Below, piece after piece: positions 13,167 through 18,348 of a DNA stretch of 20,360 bases (positions are counted from its first letter, which is position 1; every line of letters starts with the position of its first letter). The stretch is from a virus. The translations under genes were made by a program, and so were the position numbers. The DNA lies in IMG/VR virus record IMGVR_UViG_3300028559_000227, positions 1 through 20,360 of that record; one strand, written 5' to 3'. The notes under the pieces are model-generated. The model was not told the origin of the DNA. It searched no databases and saw only the letters and a program-made list of their open reading frames with translations.

Positions 13167-13438
13167 AATCATCAAACATAATACTCACGATGCTATTGGT
13201 AGCATTTATATCGATTTCCGCCACTATAGGTGTGTCTAAGTTATCTGAGCGCTCCACTAGCCAAGTTGTTATCGTTAAGTCAGACCTAAAAAGCTTAATT
13301 ACTGAAATGAATATCTACTACGCTAAAGACTACCGAGTAGTCTTTATGGTATCTCAAGGATGGGTGCCTGGTCATGATTATGGTGGTGGTAGTTCATTGG
13401 GTAAGGCTACACCCGTGATTGTAATAATGGAAAAATAA
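13163..13438 (+). CDS. Small membrane-anchored or secreted protein
   Basis: A 91-residue protein with an N-terminal hydrophobic segment 'IILTMLLVAFISISATIGV' (about 6-24) after one Lys, fitting a signal anchor with the rest outside the inner membrane. The body contains 'DLKSLITEMNIYYAKDYRV' and ends 'VIVIMEK', with a glycine-rich 'GHDYGGGSSLG' loop, a pattern I have seen in small phage proteins of unknown role. It overlaps the previous gene by 4 bases. A role at the host envelope is possible but inferred. Confidence 0.75.
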   Translation: MKSSNIILTMLLVAFISISATIGVSKLSERSTSQVVIVKSDLKSLITEMNIYYAKDYRVVFMVSQGWVPGHDYGGGSSLGKATPVIVIMEK

Positions 13439-13439
13439 T

Positions 13440-13470
13440 TTGGAAATGTCAAAAAGGTTTCGTACCTTTG
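13440..13470 (+). promoter_or_regulatory. Bacteroidetes-type promoter of the tRNA-Cys unit
   Basis: TTG (13440-13442) and TACCTTTG (13463-13470), 20 bases apart. The tRNA begins 6 bases after the -7 box, so the transcript should start at or very near the mature tRNA 5' end. Confidence 0.88.
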
Positions 13471-13476
13471 TAGTAT

Positions 13477-13547
13477 GGTTGGATGTCTGAGCGAATAGGT
13501 ATAATCTTGCATAGATTATCAGGGAGGTTTAACTCCTCCTCCAACCT
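13477..13547 (+). tRNA. tRNA-Cys (GCA)
   Basis: The acceptor GGTTGGA/TCCAACC has seven perfect pairs with discriminator T, the known Cys identity base. The anticodon arm TAATC / TTGCATA / GATTA has anticodon GCA, and the T arm GGAGG / TTTAACT / CCTCC is perfect, although its loop has T instead of C at position 56. The D stem has three pairs. CCA is not encoded (CA follows). Confidence 0.88.
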
Positions 13548-13553
13548 CAACAG

Positions 13554-13642
13554 TATCGAATGGTGTAACCATCTGTTAAAACAGCATTACTGGTCAGAGT
13601 ACCAGAGGCTTTCCGTAATTATGGTACTCGGAAGTTCGATAA
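13554..13642 (+). ncRNA. tRNA-like structured RNA between tRNA-Cys and terminator
   Basis: TATCGAA (13554-13560) pairs fully with TTCGATA (13635-13641) like an acceptor stem. The interior has four small hairpins: TGG/CCA, CTGT/ACAG, the D-arm-like CTGG / TCAGAGTA / CCAG, and TTCCG/CGGAA with a 13-base loop. The last takes the T-arm position but lacks a TTC loop. An anticodon cannot be fixed. It is cotranscribed with tRNA-Cys and ends at a strong terminator. Confidence 0.5.
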
Positions 13643-13645
13643 ATT

Positions 13646-13666
13646 GGCCCTTCGGGGCCTTTTTTA
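13646..13666 (+). terminator. Intrinsic terminator with TTCG tetraloop
   Basis: GGCCC / TTCG / GGGCC (13646-13659) followed by seven T, a textbook terminator with an exceptionally stable tetraloop. It ends the tRNA-Cys transcript. Confidence 0.93.
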
Positions 13667-13693
13667 TTCATCATTAATTATTTTAGTCCTAAT

Positions 13694-13724
13694 TAGGTTC
13701 TATCAAAAAAATTAACTACCTTTG
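13694..13724 (+). promoter_or_regulatory. Promoter of the denV-like gene, weak -33
   Basis: TACCTTTG (13717-13724) is a perfect -7 box. The -33 position holds TTAG rather than TTTG. The ATG is 23 bases after the -7 box. Confidence 0.7.
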
Positions 13725-13747
13725 TATTTCACCAATAGTTAATAATT

Positions 13748-14149
13748 ATGACAAGGATAAACGCTGGCATTCCAGTTACCACGTTATGTGACCAACACCT
13801 ATTAGCTGAGGCTAGAGAAATCAAGCGTATTCCTAATTGTATCATATCTGGTAGATATAACCTAATTGGTCAACCAAAAAAATTTACGCTAGGTACTGGT
13901 CACGTTAAGTTTTTTTACGATAAACAACTATACTTATTTAATAGATATCAAGAACTATATTCAGAATGCCTTAAGCGTGGCTTTAAGGTAACCGACTTTA
14001 GTAACGCTTGGAATGGAATACCCAGTAATCTATTAAATGATTATATACCAAGTGATGCCGATAGGTTAATCATCATGGATAGGATTAACGAGAGACTTGA
14101 TGGGATGAAGAAAATAACATACACCAAGCATTTGGAAATAAAGAATTAA
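13748..14149 (+). CDS. denV: Pyrimidine-dimer DNA glycosylase/AP lyase, T4 endonuclease V homologue
   Basis: A 133-residue protein (T4 DenV is 138). It starts MTRIN as in T4; Thr2, whose amino group is the nucleophile after Met removal, is present, and Glu24 in 'HLLAEAREI' corresponds to catalytic Glu23. 'LGTGHVKFFYDK', 'YSECLKRGF' and 'DYIPSDA' match conserved blocks. The enzyme recognises UV-induced cyclobutane dimers, cuts the glycosylic bond and nicks the abasic site, starting repair. The C-terminus differs and lacks the T4 Trp-Tyr-Lys-Tyr-Tyr tail that contacts the dimer, so substrate contacts may differ. It stands alone under its own promoter. Confidence 0.93.
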   Translation: MTRINAGIPVTTLCDQHLLAEAREIKRIPNCIISGRYNLIGQPKKFTLGTGHVKFFYDKQLYLFNRYQELYSECLKRGFKVTDFSNAWNGIPSNLLNDYIPSDADRLIIMDRINERLDGMKKITYTKHLEIKN

Positions 14150-14162
14150 TTTAGTACCTTTA
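14131..14162 (+). promoter_or_regulatory. Promoter of the CCA-adding enzyme gene, predicting a leaderless mRNA
   Basis: TTTG (14131-14134) lies within the end of denV, and TACCTTTA (14155-14162) follows after 20 bases. The ATG begins only 5 bases after the -7 box, so transcription should start at or next to the start codon. Confidence 0.75.
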
Positions 14163-14166
14163 CACT

Positions 14167-15330
14167 ATGAAAAACGAGATTAAACAAATATTAAGAGAGG
14201 GATTGATTCGTGAAGAACGTATCAAGTTCGCTATGAATATACCTGACGATATTAAAGCCATAGCAAATATCTTTAAGGAAAATAATTACGAGATTATGGT
14301 TGTTGGTGGGGCCGTTAGAGATTCTTTGTTAGGCAAGGCACCTAAGGATTTTGACTTGGCTACTGATGCAGTTCCAGATAAGGTTGAAGAAATGATGAAA
14401 GCGGCTGGTCTTAGAACCATAGCCACTGGTAAAGCATTTGGTGTTATTAACGTATTTACCGACCAAGGTGAATACGAGATTGCTACCTACAGGTTAGATT
14501 CTAAGGAAGGTGACGGAAGGAGACCAGATTCAGTATCATTTACCAACATCGAGGGTGATGTATCTCGCAGAGACTTGACAATCAACGCTTTATTTTATGA
14601 TATAGACAAGGGTGAAGTTGTTGACCTTGTTGGTGGAATTGAAGACCTAAGGAATGGTGTTATAAGAACCGTGGGTGCTGCTGAAGATAGATTTGGAGAG
14701 GATAGGCTTAGAATTTTACGTAGCATTAGATTTGCTGGTAGATTTGGTAGTCAATTAGAACCATCAATTGATGCAGCACTCCAAAAAGATGCTAGTCTTG
14801 AGGGTATTTCTGGTGAACGTATTCGTGATGAATTCATCAAGGGTATTAGTTCAGCCAAGTCACAAAAGGCTTTTCTTCAAATGATTGATAAGTATGGATT
14901 ATTTGATTGGGTATTTAGGGGGTTAAATGTCGATAGAAGCGCTTTTAGTGACGATAGCGACTACATCGTTCTATTGGCAAGACTACTTAAGGGTAATAGC
15001 ATAGATGCGCTTAGAAAGACTCTAAATAACCTAAAGTACACTTCAGAAGAAGTAAAAGCCATTTCCTTTTTGGTTGCTATGCTTAGCTTAGGTATTGATA
15101 ATGCGGTTGTATTAAAAAGAGCTGAACAACATGCTGGTGTAACGCCAGAGCAAATCAAAGCCTTTACAAGTAAGGAAGGCATCGATACTAAGTTGGTAGA
15201 TGCGTTTAATAGGTTTAGACTTACCGTAAGTGGGCCAGAGGTAATGGACATGATGAATCTAAAGCCAGGTCCTGAGGTTGGTAAAGCAATTCAAAAGATT
15301 GAAACGGATAACTTTAAAAAACTTTTATAG
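14167..15330 (+). CDS. cca: CCA-adding enzyme (tRNA nucleotidyltransferase), class II
   Basis: A 387-residue class II nucleotidyltransferase. Motif A has GGAVRD at 47-52 and the catalytic aspartates in 'DFDLATD' (61-67); 'RRPDSV' (118-123) and 'RRDLTINAL' (134-142) are the next blocks; 'EDRLRILRSIRFAGRF' is the conserved Arg-rich segment before the helical body. The enzyme adds CCA to tRNA 3' ends, or poly(A) in some relatives. Almost all tRNAs and the tmRNA in this window lack an encoded CCA, which fits the first role. An extra N-terminal segment 'MKNEIKQILREGL' resembles that of other proteins nearby and may be a capsid-sorting signal (LRE at 9-11). Confidence 0.93.
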   Translation: MKNEIKQILREGLIREERIKFAMNIPDDIKAIANIFKENNYEIMVVGGAVRDSLLGKAPKDFDLATDAVPDKVEEMMKAAGLRTIATGKAFGVINVFTDQGEYEIATYRLDSKEGDGRRPDSVSFTNIEGDVSRRDLTINALFYDIDKGEVVDLVGGIEDLRNGVIRTVGAAEDRFGEDRLRILRSIRFAGRFGSQLEPSIDAALQKDASLEGISGERIRDEFIKGISSAKSQKAFLQMIDKYGLFDWVFRGLNVDRSAFSDDSDYIVLLARLLKGNSIDALRKTLNNLKYTSEEVKAISFLVAMLSLGIDNAVVLKRAEQHAGVTPEQIKAFTSKEGIDTKLVDAFNRFRLTVSGPEVMDMMNLKPGPEVGKAIQKIETDNFKKLL

Positions 15331-15370
15331 TCTTTATATAAACCTAGATATTTATATACAAAGTAATATC

Positions 15371-15934
15371 ATGGAAAAGAAAGAATTCCTTACAGAAACC
15401 AAAAGAAAAGCTTTATTAGCGGATAGAGAAAAAGCTATCATTGAGTCATTTGCAAAAAATTTTAACAAAATAAAAAGATTAGATGAAGCATATTGTATGT
15501 CATCTGAAGAAGCAGATAAGGAAAACTTAAATGAGTTGAGTCCAGAGTTGAAGCAAAGGGCGATGAATAAATCGTTTGATAAAGTATTTCAAGCTGGTGA
15601 TTTAGAGAAGGCTAAATATATTGACCAAGGAGAGGCTTTTAGTAGTCATATAAGTAATCCAGAAATTAAGGTTTTATTCGAAAAACTAGCTAGCACTTTA
15701 AAACCTAATACTATGGTTAATATTATAAAATCGTCCATCAATAATCCCAACATACTTGTTCGTTTTGAACATCCTGATGGTGATGGTGATTTTTTTGTAA
15801 AGATTACCAATGATTCCTACAAGTTATCGGATGAGAGTATTGTTAAGGAATTAAATAGAGCGCAATTACAACTATTTATCAAAGCAATAAAGTTAGCGCA
15901 AACAGAAATACCAAGTGACGATAACTATTATTAA
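15371..15934 (+). CDS. Unknown 187-residue protein, possible capsid-targeted
   Basis: ATG 15371 is chosen because it lies after the previous gene and just behind an ATATTTAT motif; the frame extends upstream into that gene. The N-terminus 'MEKKEFLTETKRKALL' resembles the T4 capsid-targeting sequence (pattern MKxYxEFIxEA) with an LTE site at 7-9. The rest is charged and helical at first ('KAIIESFAKNFNKIKRLDEAY'), then mixed, with a possible folded domain from 'EIKVLFEKLASTLK' on. No family recognised. If the N-terminal signal is real, the protein would be packaged in the head. Confidence 0.7.
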   Translation: MEKKEFLTETKRKALLADREKAIIESFAKNFNKIKRLDEAYCMSSEEADKENLNELSPELKQRAMNKSFDKVFQAGDLEKAKYIDQGEAFSSHISNPEIKVLFEKLASTLKPNTMVNIIKSSINNPNILVRFEHPDGDGDFFVKITNDSYKLSDESIVKELNRAQLQLFIKAIKLAQTEIPSDDNYY

Positions 15935-15978
15935 TTTAAACAAAATACAACTAATTTTAAAAATAATTACAAAAAGAC

Positions 15979-16009
15979 TTGACAATATCAAAAATTAGTA
16001 GTACCTTTG
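15979..16009 (+). promoter_or_regulatory. Bacteroidetes-type promoter
   Basis: TTGAC (15979-15983) and TACCTTTG (16002-16009), 20 bases between TTG and the -7 box. The transcript would cover a 33-codon frame and end at the terminator near 16237. Confidence 0.88.
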
Positions 16010-16074
16010 TAATACTTTTAGCAATAAGAGCATATTTATTAGAAACGGAAGAAATTCCAAAAAAATTAAAAACA

Positions 16075-16176
16075 ATGAGAAACATTAATATACATATAAA
16101 TTCGATTAGCATGTGGAGACGTAATAGTCTTTCGCTTGAGTCGGCTATGTCTGTTAGTTTCTTCGATGATTTTTAG
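16075..16176 (+). CDS. Possible 33-residue peptide
   Basis: ATG 16075 opens a 33-codon frame beginning 'MRNINIHINSISMWRRN' and ending 'SVSFFDDF'. It sits between a consensus promoter and a strong terminator, 65 bases after the -7 box, with an A-rich leader. The frame is open upstream into the promoter, so only the downstream ATG is useful. It may be a real small protein, or the transcript may act as RNA. Confidence 0.45.
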   Translation: MRNINIHINSISMWRRNSLSLESAMSVSFFDDF

Positions 16177-16203
16177 AATTAAAGAAAATAACATAAAGAT
16201 ACA

Positions 16204-16237
16204 ACCCGATTCAGAGCAATTTGATTCGGGTTTTTTT
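16204..16237 (+). terminator. Intrinsic terminator
   Basis: ACCCGATTCA and TGATTCGGGT (16204-16213 and 16221-16231) form a 9-10 bp stem with one T-T mismatch, followed by seven T. It closes the short transcript from 16009. Confidence 0.88.
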
Positions 16238-16252
16238 ATTTAATGAAAAGTT

Positions 16253-16423
16253 ATGACTGAAGAAAGATTTAAGAAGCTTGGTATAGTAAAACAAAAAGAC
16301 TTAACCAAAAACTTTGATGAGATTTATGAAGTCTATAGATTGAAAGCGTTGGAAGCTGGATACAGAGGTGAACTTAAGTTCATCAAAGAACATGGAAAGG
16401 TTCTGATTTATGTAGTTATTTGA
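16253..16423 (+). CDS. Small unknown protein before the tRNA array
   Basis: A 56-residue frame from ATG 16253 to TGA 16421. The sequence 'MTEERFKKLGIVKQKDLTK' continues with 'FDEIYEVYRLKALEAGYRG' and 'ELKFIKEHGKVLIYVVI', a plausible compact helical protein with charged faces. It follows a terminator by 16 bases and lies 15 bases before tRNA-Trp, so it may share a transcript with the array. No promoter was identified for it and no family is recognised. Confidence 0.6.
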   Translation: MTEERFKKLGIVKQKDLTKNFDEIYEVYRLKALEAGYRGELKFIKEHGKVLIYVVI

Positions 16424-16438
16424 AATATTGGTTATTAC

Positions 16439-16509
16439 ACGGGTATGGTGCAATGGTAGCATACGGCTCTCCAAAAGCTTTGATGTGGGTTCAACCCCTA
16501 CTACTCGTG
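16439..16509 (+). tRNA. tRNA-Trp (CCA)
   Basis: The acceptor ACGGGTA/TACTCGT has seven pairs, the D arm is GTGC / AATGGTA / GCAT, the anticodon loop CTCCAAA gives CCA, and the T arm GTGGG / TTCAACC / CCTAC is good. Discriminator G is the Trp identity base. The 3' CCA is not encoded (CTA follows). This is an ordinary cloverleaf and opens the main array. Confidence 0.92.
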
Positions 16510-16515
16510 CTATAC

Positions 16516-16605
16516 GTACTCGCTCATTGGAGCGACCAGCTGGCTCCAACCCAGTTCTTAACAGAGTCTTACGATTGGATGAGGGTTCGACTCCCTACGG
16601 GTACG
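16516..16605 (+). tRNA. Non-canonical tRNA, CCA anticodon loop, long variable region
   Basis: The acceptor GTACTCG/CGGGTAC has seven pairs and the T loop is TTCGACT, with T stem GAGGG/CCCTA one pair short. The anticodon arm GCTGG / CTCCAAC / CCAGT again gives CCA (16546-16548). There is almost no spacer before a D-like hairpin GCTC / ATTG / GAGC, whose 4-base loop is far below the usual 7-11. The variable region is 25 bases without a clear stem. A second tRNA-Trp or a modified relative; discriminator G fits. Confidence 0.55.
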
Positions 16606-16607
16606 CT

Positions 16608-16699
16608 ATTACGTTGGCTGGGAGGCTTAAAGCAGTCTATCGTGGAGATAGGTGACCCATCTTGATGTGGGTCCATGGGTTCGAATCCCATACGTAATA
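16608..16699 (+). tRNA. Non-canonical class II tRNA, five-base anticodon loop (Ser GGA-like)
   Basis: The acceptor ATTACGT/ACGTAAT is perfect and the T arm ATGGG / TTCGAAT / CCCAT is perfect. A long variable arm pairs GACCCA with TGGGTC. The anticodon stem CTATC/GATAG (16637-16651) is perfect but closes only GTGGA. Read as G32-T33-GGA this would be tRNA-Ser lacking bases 37-38; discriminator A, however, is not the usual Ser base. With a four-pair stem the loop would be CGTGGAG without T33. Isotype uncertain. Confidence 0.6.
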
Positions 16700-16703
16700 C
16701 TAT

Positions 16704-16789
16704 GGAAGGTAGCGCCCATGGGGGCAATCAGACTTGAAATCTGTGCCAACGGTGAGGAGCCGTTGGGGGTTCGATTCCTCTACCTTCCG
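16704..16789 (+). tRNA. tRNA-Ser (TGA)
   Basis: The acceptor GGAAGGT/ACCTTCC has seven pairs with discriminator G. The anticodon loop CTTGAAA gives TGA, and the long variable arm CCAACGG/CCGTTGG is typical of Ser. The T stem GGGGG/CCTCT includes two G-T pairs. The D arm GCC/GGC has a short 6-base loop CATGGG. CCA not encoded. Confidence 0.9.
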
Positions 16790-16817
16790 CCCTAGACTTT
16801 TTTGTACCATTTATAAC

Positions 16818-16860
16818 ATGCGGTGAATCTTAAAATATTCACCGCAAAAAATGCGGTGAA
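16818..16860 (+). repeat. Three-part inverted/direct repeat, possible RNA switch
   Basis: ATGCGGTGAA occurs at 16818-16827 and 16851-16860, with the complementary ATTCACCGCA at 16837-16846 between them. The middle copy can pair with either neighbour, giving two mutually exclusive 9-10 bp hairpins. It lies between tRNA-Ser and the promoter of tRNA-His, whose -33 box begins 4 bases later. The second hairpin is followed by only AAAATTTG, so terminator function is weak on the + strand. Confidence 0.7.
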
Positions 16861-16863
16861 AAT

Positions 16864-16894
16864 TTGTTTAATTTAAAAATTATTAGTACCTTTG
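16864..16894 (+). promoter_or_regulatory. Bacteroidetes-type promoter of the tRNA-His group
   Basis: TTG (16864-16866) and TACCTTTG (16887-16894), 20 bases apart. The tRNA-His starts 16-17 bases downstream. Confidence 0.88.
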
Positions 16895-16910
16895 TGGTAC
16901 AATTGCATAT

Positions 16911-17002
16911 GGTGTATGAGCTGGATATTAGTTTGCCAGACTTGTCTGTGAAACAAGGAACCCGAAAGGGTTATACGAGTTCAATTCTCGTCATACACAC
17001 CA
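16911..17002 (+). tRNA. tRNA-His (GTG) with a long variable arm
   Basis: The acceptor GTGTATG/CATACAC (16912-16918 with 16992-16998) is perfect, preceded by G at -1 as expected for His. The D arm CTGG/CCAG has an 11-base loop. The anticodon arm CTTGT / CTGTGAA / ACAAG has anticodon GTG, and the T arm ACGAG / TTCAATT / CTCGT is perfect. Unusually, the variable region has a 5-bp hairpin AACCC / GAAA / GGGTT; bacterial tRNA-His normally has a short one. It is the only tRNA here followed by CCA (17000-17002). Confidence 0.85.
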
Positions 17003-17011
17003 GATTCGTTT

Positions 17012-17081
17012 AACCACTATTAAGACATGTGTCTTAATCTCCCAGATGGGATGCTCAAGAAGTTAAGTCTTGGGAGTGGTT
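17012..17081 (+). ncRNA. Small branched RNA between tRNA genes
   Basis: AACCA/TGGTT (17012-17016 with 17077-17081) encloses two arms: a perfect hairpin ATTAAGAC / ATGT / GTCTTAAT (17019-17038) and CTCCCA/TGGGAG (17039-17044 with 17071-17076) with a 26-base loop. The result is a three-way junction of about 70 bases. It has no T arm or anticodon arm, so it is not a tRNA. Function unknown. Confidence 0.5.
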
Positions 17082-17101
17082 TTGCGGTTATAAAAACATA
17101 T

Positions 17102-17187
17102 TATCGTAGCAAACCGTTGTGATATAGCTATACCTCGGTTAAATAGGTTTCCTATTGGAAAAAGTGGTTCGAATCCATCTACGATAG
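17102..17187 (+). tRNA. Non-canonical tRNA (Glu TTC-like or D-arm-less)
   Basis: The acceptor TATCGTA/TACGATA is perfect with discriminator G, and the T loop is TTCGAAT with a four-pair stem. Two interior arms exist: AACCG/CGGTT with a 19-base loop, and AATAG/CTATT with the 5-base loop GTTTC. Taken as D and anticodon arms, the loop reads G32-T33-TTC (Glu) lacking bases 37-38, and the D loop is oversized. Alternatively the first is an anticodon arm with an expanded loop and the second a variable arm. I cannot settle this. Confidence 0.5.
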
Positions 17188-17259
17188 CTAAGATTAAAAC
17201 TATGAAAAAATCTAACGATATGCTTTAGGTACCTAATTAAACAATAGGTCGCCAAAGCG

Positions 17260-17481
17260 ATGAGCAAGAATAGAAACAGAGCTAAACTGAACAAAGCAAA
17301 AACAAGCAACGAGTATAATAAGATACTATTAAACATCATATATCCTTCTTACTGGGATGAAGGTTTAATATTCTTTCCTAGACTTAAGCGAGGTTATAAA
17401 AACCCAACCAAGACGATTTTGAAATATCAAGTCAGAGCGTATAGAAGTTGGAAGTATAACCGAAAAACAAAATGGAAGTAA
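17260..17481 (+). CDS. Small basic unknown protein within the array
   Basis: A 73-residue strongly basic protein from ATG 17260. It contains 'NRNRAKLNKAKTSNEYNK', an aromatic middle 'YPSYWDEGLIFFPRLKRGY' and a closing 'YQVRAYRSWKYNRKTKWK'. I recall the closing YRxWKxNRKTxWK pattern from other phage small proteins. Such a charge pattern suits RNA or DNA binding. It lies between two tRNA genes and ends 5 bases before the next, so it is cotranscribed with them. Confidence 0.75.
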   Translation: MSKNRNRAKLNKAKTSNEYNKILLNIIYPSYWDEGLIFFPRLKRGYKNPTKTILKYQVRAYRSWKYNRKTKWK

Positions 17482-17486
17482 ATTTT

Positions 17487-17556
17487 TGGGGTGTAGTATA
17501 AGTAGTACAGGTGCCAACCATGGGGCCGAGTGTTGGTTCAACTCCAACCACTTCAG
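17487..17556 (+). tRNA. Non-canonical tRNA, irregular anticodon arm
   Basis: The acceptor TGGGGTG/CACTTCA has seven pairs (two G-T), with discriminator G. The D stem has three pairs and the T arm GTTGG / TTCAACT / CCAAC is perfect. The anticodon region pairs GGTGCC with GGGGCC through one G-G mismatch around AACCAT. The overall length is normal, but no register gives both a five-pair stem and T33, so the anticodon (ACC, CCA or CAT) is undetermined. Confidence 0.5.
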
Positions 17557-17569
17557 CAAGTAACAACAT

Positions 17570-17652
17570 TGTGACGTGGATGAATGGTATAGTCACCACG
17601 CTGATAACGTGGGCATGAAAATGCAACGTGGGTTCGAGTCCCACCGTCACAA
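17570..17652 (+). tRNA. tRNA-Ile (GAT) with a long variable arm
   Basis: The acceptor TGTGACG/CGTCACA is perfect, the anticodon arm CCACG / CTGATAA / CGTGG has anticodon GAT, and the T arm GTGGG / TTCGAGT / CCCAC is perfect. The D arm has GAT/GTC. The variable region is 15 bases with a hairpin GCAT / GAAA / ATGC, whereas bacterial tRNA-Ile has a short variable loop. Discriminator A. An HNH endonuclease gene begins about 14 bases further on. Confidence 0.87.
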
Positions 17653-17665
17653 CAAAATAAAAGTA

Positions 17666-18076
17666 GTGGGAAGAGGGAAATGTATCAAAAAAACATGTAA
17701 ACATTGTAGTGCCGAATTCAATGCTTTGGTATCAAAAATAAAACAAGGCGGTGGTTTATACTGTACAGTTGATTGTTACAAGAAATCAAGACAAATAGAT
17801 GTAAGAGATATAAAAATCACTAATATTTTATATCAAAAAAAATACAAATATGGATTAAATTCGTATGATTATTTTGAACTTTTCAATCAACAAAATAATA
17901 AATGTGGTATATGTGGTGTTTCGTTTAATGAAGTTGAAGATTGTGTGGACCATTCCCATAAAACAGGTAAAGTGAGAGGGTTATTATGTGATAAATGTAA
18001 TCGAGGTTTAGGTTTCTTTAAAGAAAGTGTTGAAAATTTACAAAATGCTATTTTCTATTTAAATAGAACAATATAA
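17666..18076 (+). CDS. Endonuclease VII-type HNH nuclease, following tRNA-Ile
   Basis: A protein of about 136 residues from GTG 17666. The frame extends upstream into tRNA-Ile, and no ATG lies in frame between the tRNA and the first motif, so the start is uncertain. The N-terminal zinc finger has 'KTCKHCSAEFN' and 'LYCTVDCYKKS'. The C-terminal half has 'CGICGVSFNE', 'CVDHSHKTGKVRGLLCDKC' and 'GLGFFKESVENLQNAIFYL', the pattern of recombination endonuclease VII-like HNH enzymes, which are often mobile. It could act in homing or in resolving branched DNA; location behind a tRNA favours homing. Confidence 0.87.
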   Translation: MGRGKCIKKTCKHCSAEFNALVSKIKQGGGLYCTVDCYKKSRQIDVRDIKITNILYQKKYKYGLNSYDYFELFNQQNNKCGICGVSFNEVEDCVDHSHKTGKVRGLLCDKCNRGLGFFKESVENLQNAIFYLNRTI

Positions 18077-18082
18077 GTGATA

Positions 18083-18159
18083 GATGGGGCAGCTTTAAAA
18101 TGCTCGATTCGGTAGCCAACCGCAACTAATGGTAGGTGCAAATACAGCAGCCTTCATCC
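18083..18159 (+). tRNA. Degenerate tRNA-like gene (Gly GCC-like)
   Basis: GATGGGG (18083-18089) pairs with CTTCATC (18152-18158), as an acceptor stem. AGC/GCT could be a D stem, and CGG / TAGCCAA / CCG resembles a tRNA-Gly anticodon arm with T33 changed to A. The T-arm region has no TTC loop and little pairing. Probably a decayed or strongly modified tRNA. Confidence 0.35.
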
Positions 18160-18199
18160 ATGGTAAATTATTGTATTTCGCTTGCCGAGAGTGCTACGT

Positions 18200-18259
18200 T
18201 ATGACAAGTAAATACGTGAAACTAGTCATTATTATGCGTGGAAAGCATAATAAATTTTT
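18200..18259 (+). terminator. Two consecutive hairpins ending in a T tract
   Basis: TATGAC with AGT pairs to ACT with GTCATTA (18200-18230), then TTATTATGC / GTGGAAA / GCATAATAA (18229-18253) forms a perfect 9-bp hairpin followed by five T. It reads as an intrinsic terminator but abuts the next tRNA (18260) directly. The second loop resembles an anticodon loop with GGA. The preceding 40 bases from 18160 show nothing clear. Confidence 0.55.
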
Positions 18260-18336
18260 GGGCTTATATCGGCTCTCGCTCATAACGAGTTGAAACCGTA
18301 ATCGGTCACATGGGGGTTCGAATCCCTCTAGGCCCA
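18260..18336 (+). tRNA. D-arm-less tRNA (CAT) with long variable arm
   Basis: The acceptor GGGCTTA/TAGGCCC has seven pairs and discriminator A, and the T arm GGGGG / TTCGAAT / CCCTC is perfect. The anticodon arm TCTCG / CTCATAA / CGAGT has four pairs and anticodon CAT. Only a 7-base linker (18267-18273) stands where the D arm should be. The variable region is 21 bases with hairpin ACCG / TAAT / CGGT. The tRNA-Arg at 18968 has the same segment lengths. No CCA. Confidence 0.65.
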
Positions 18337-18348
18337 CTAATAAAATAA

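Noticed and set aside
15278-15370. Extended N-terminus for the protein ending at 15934
   Set aside because: It would overlap the CCA-adding enzyme gene by 53 bases, and the ATG at 15371 is better placed and has a meaningful N-terminus.
16301-16665. Frames on both strands across tRNA-Trp and its neighbours
   Set aside because: They are translations of tRNA genes; stop-free runs are common in GC-richer RNA genes and no start signals support them.
17365-17704. Minus-strand frames of 64 and 90 codons
   Set aside because: They are antisense to tRNA genes and to a better plus-strand gene, and have composition expected for translated tRNA.
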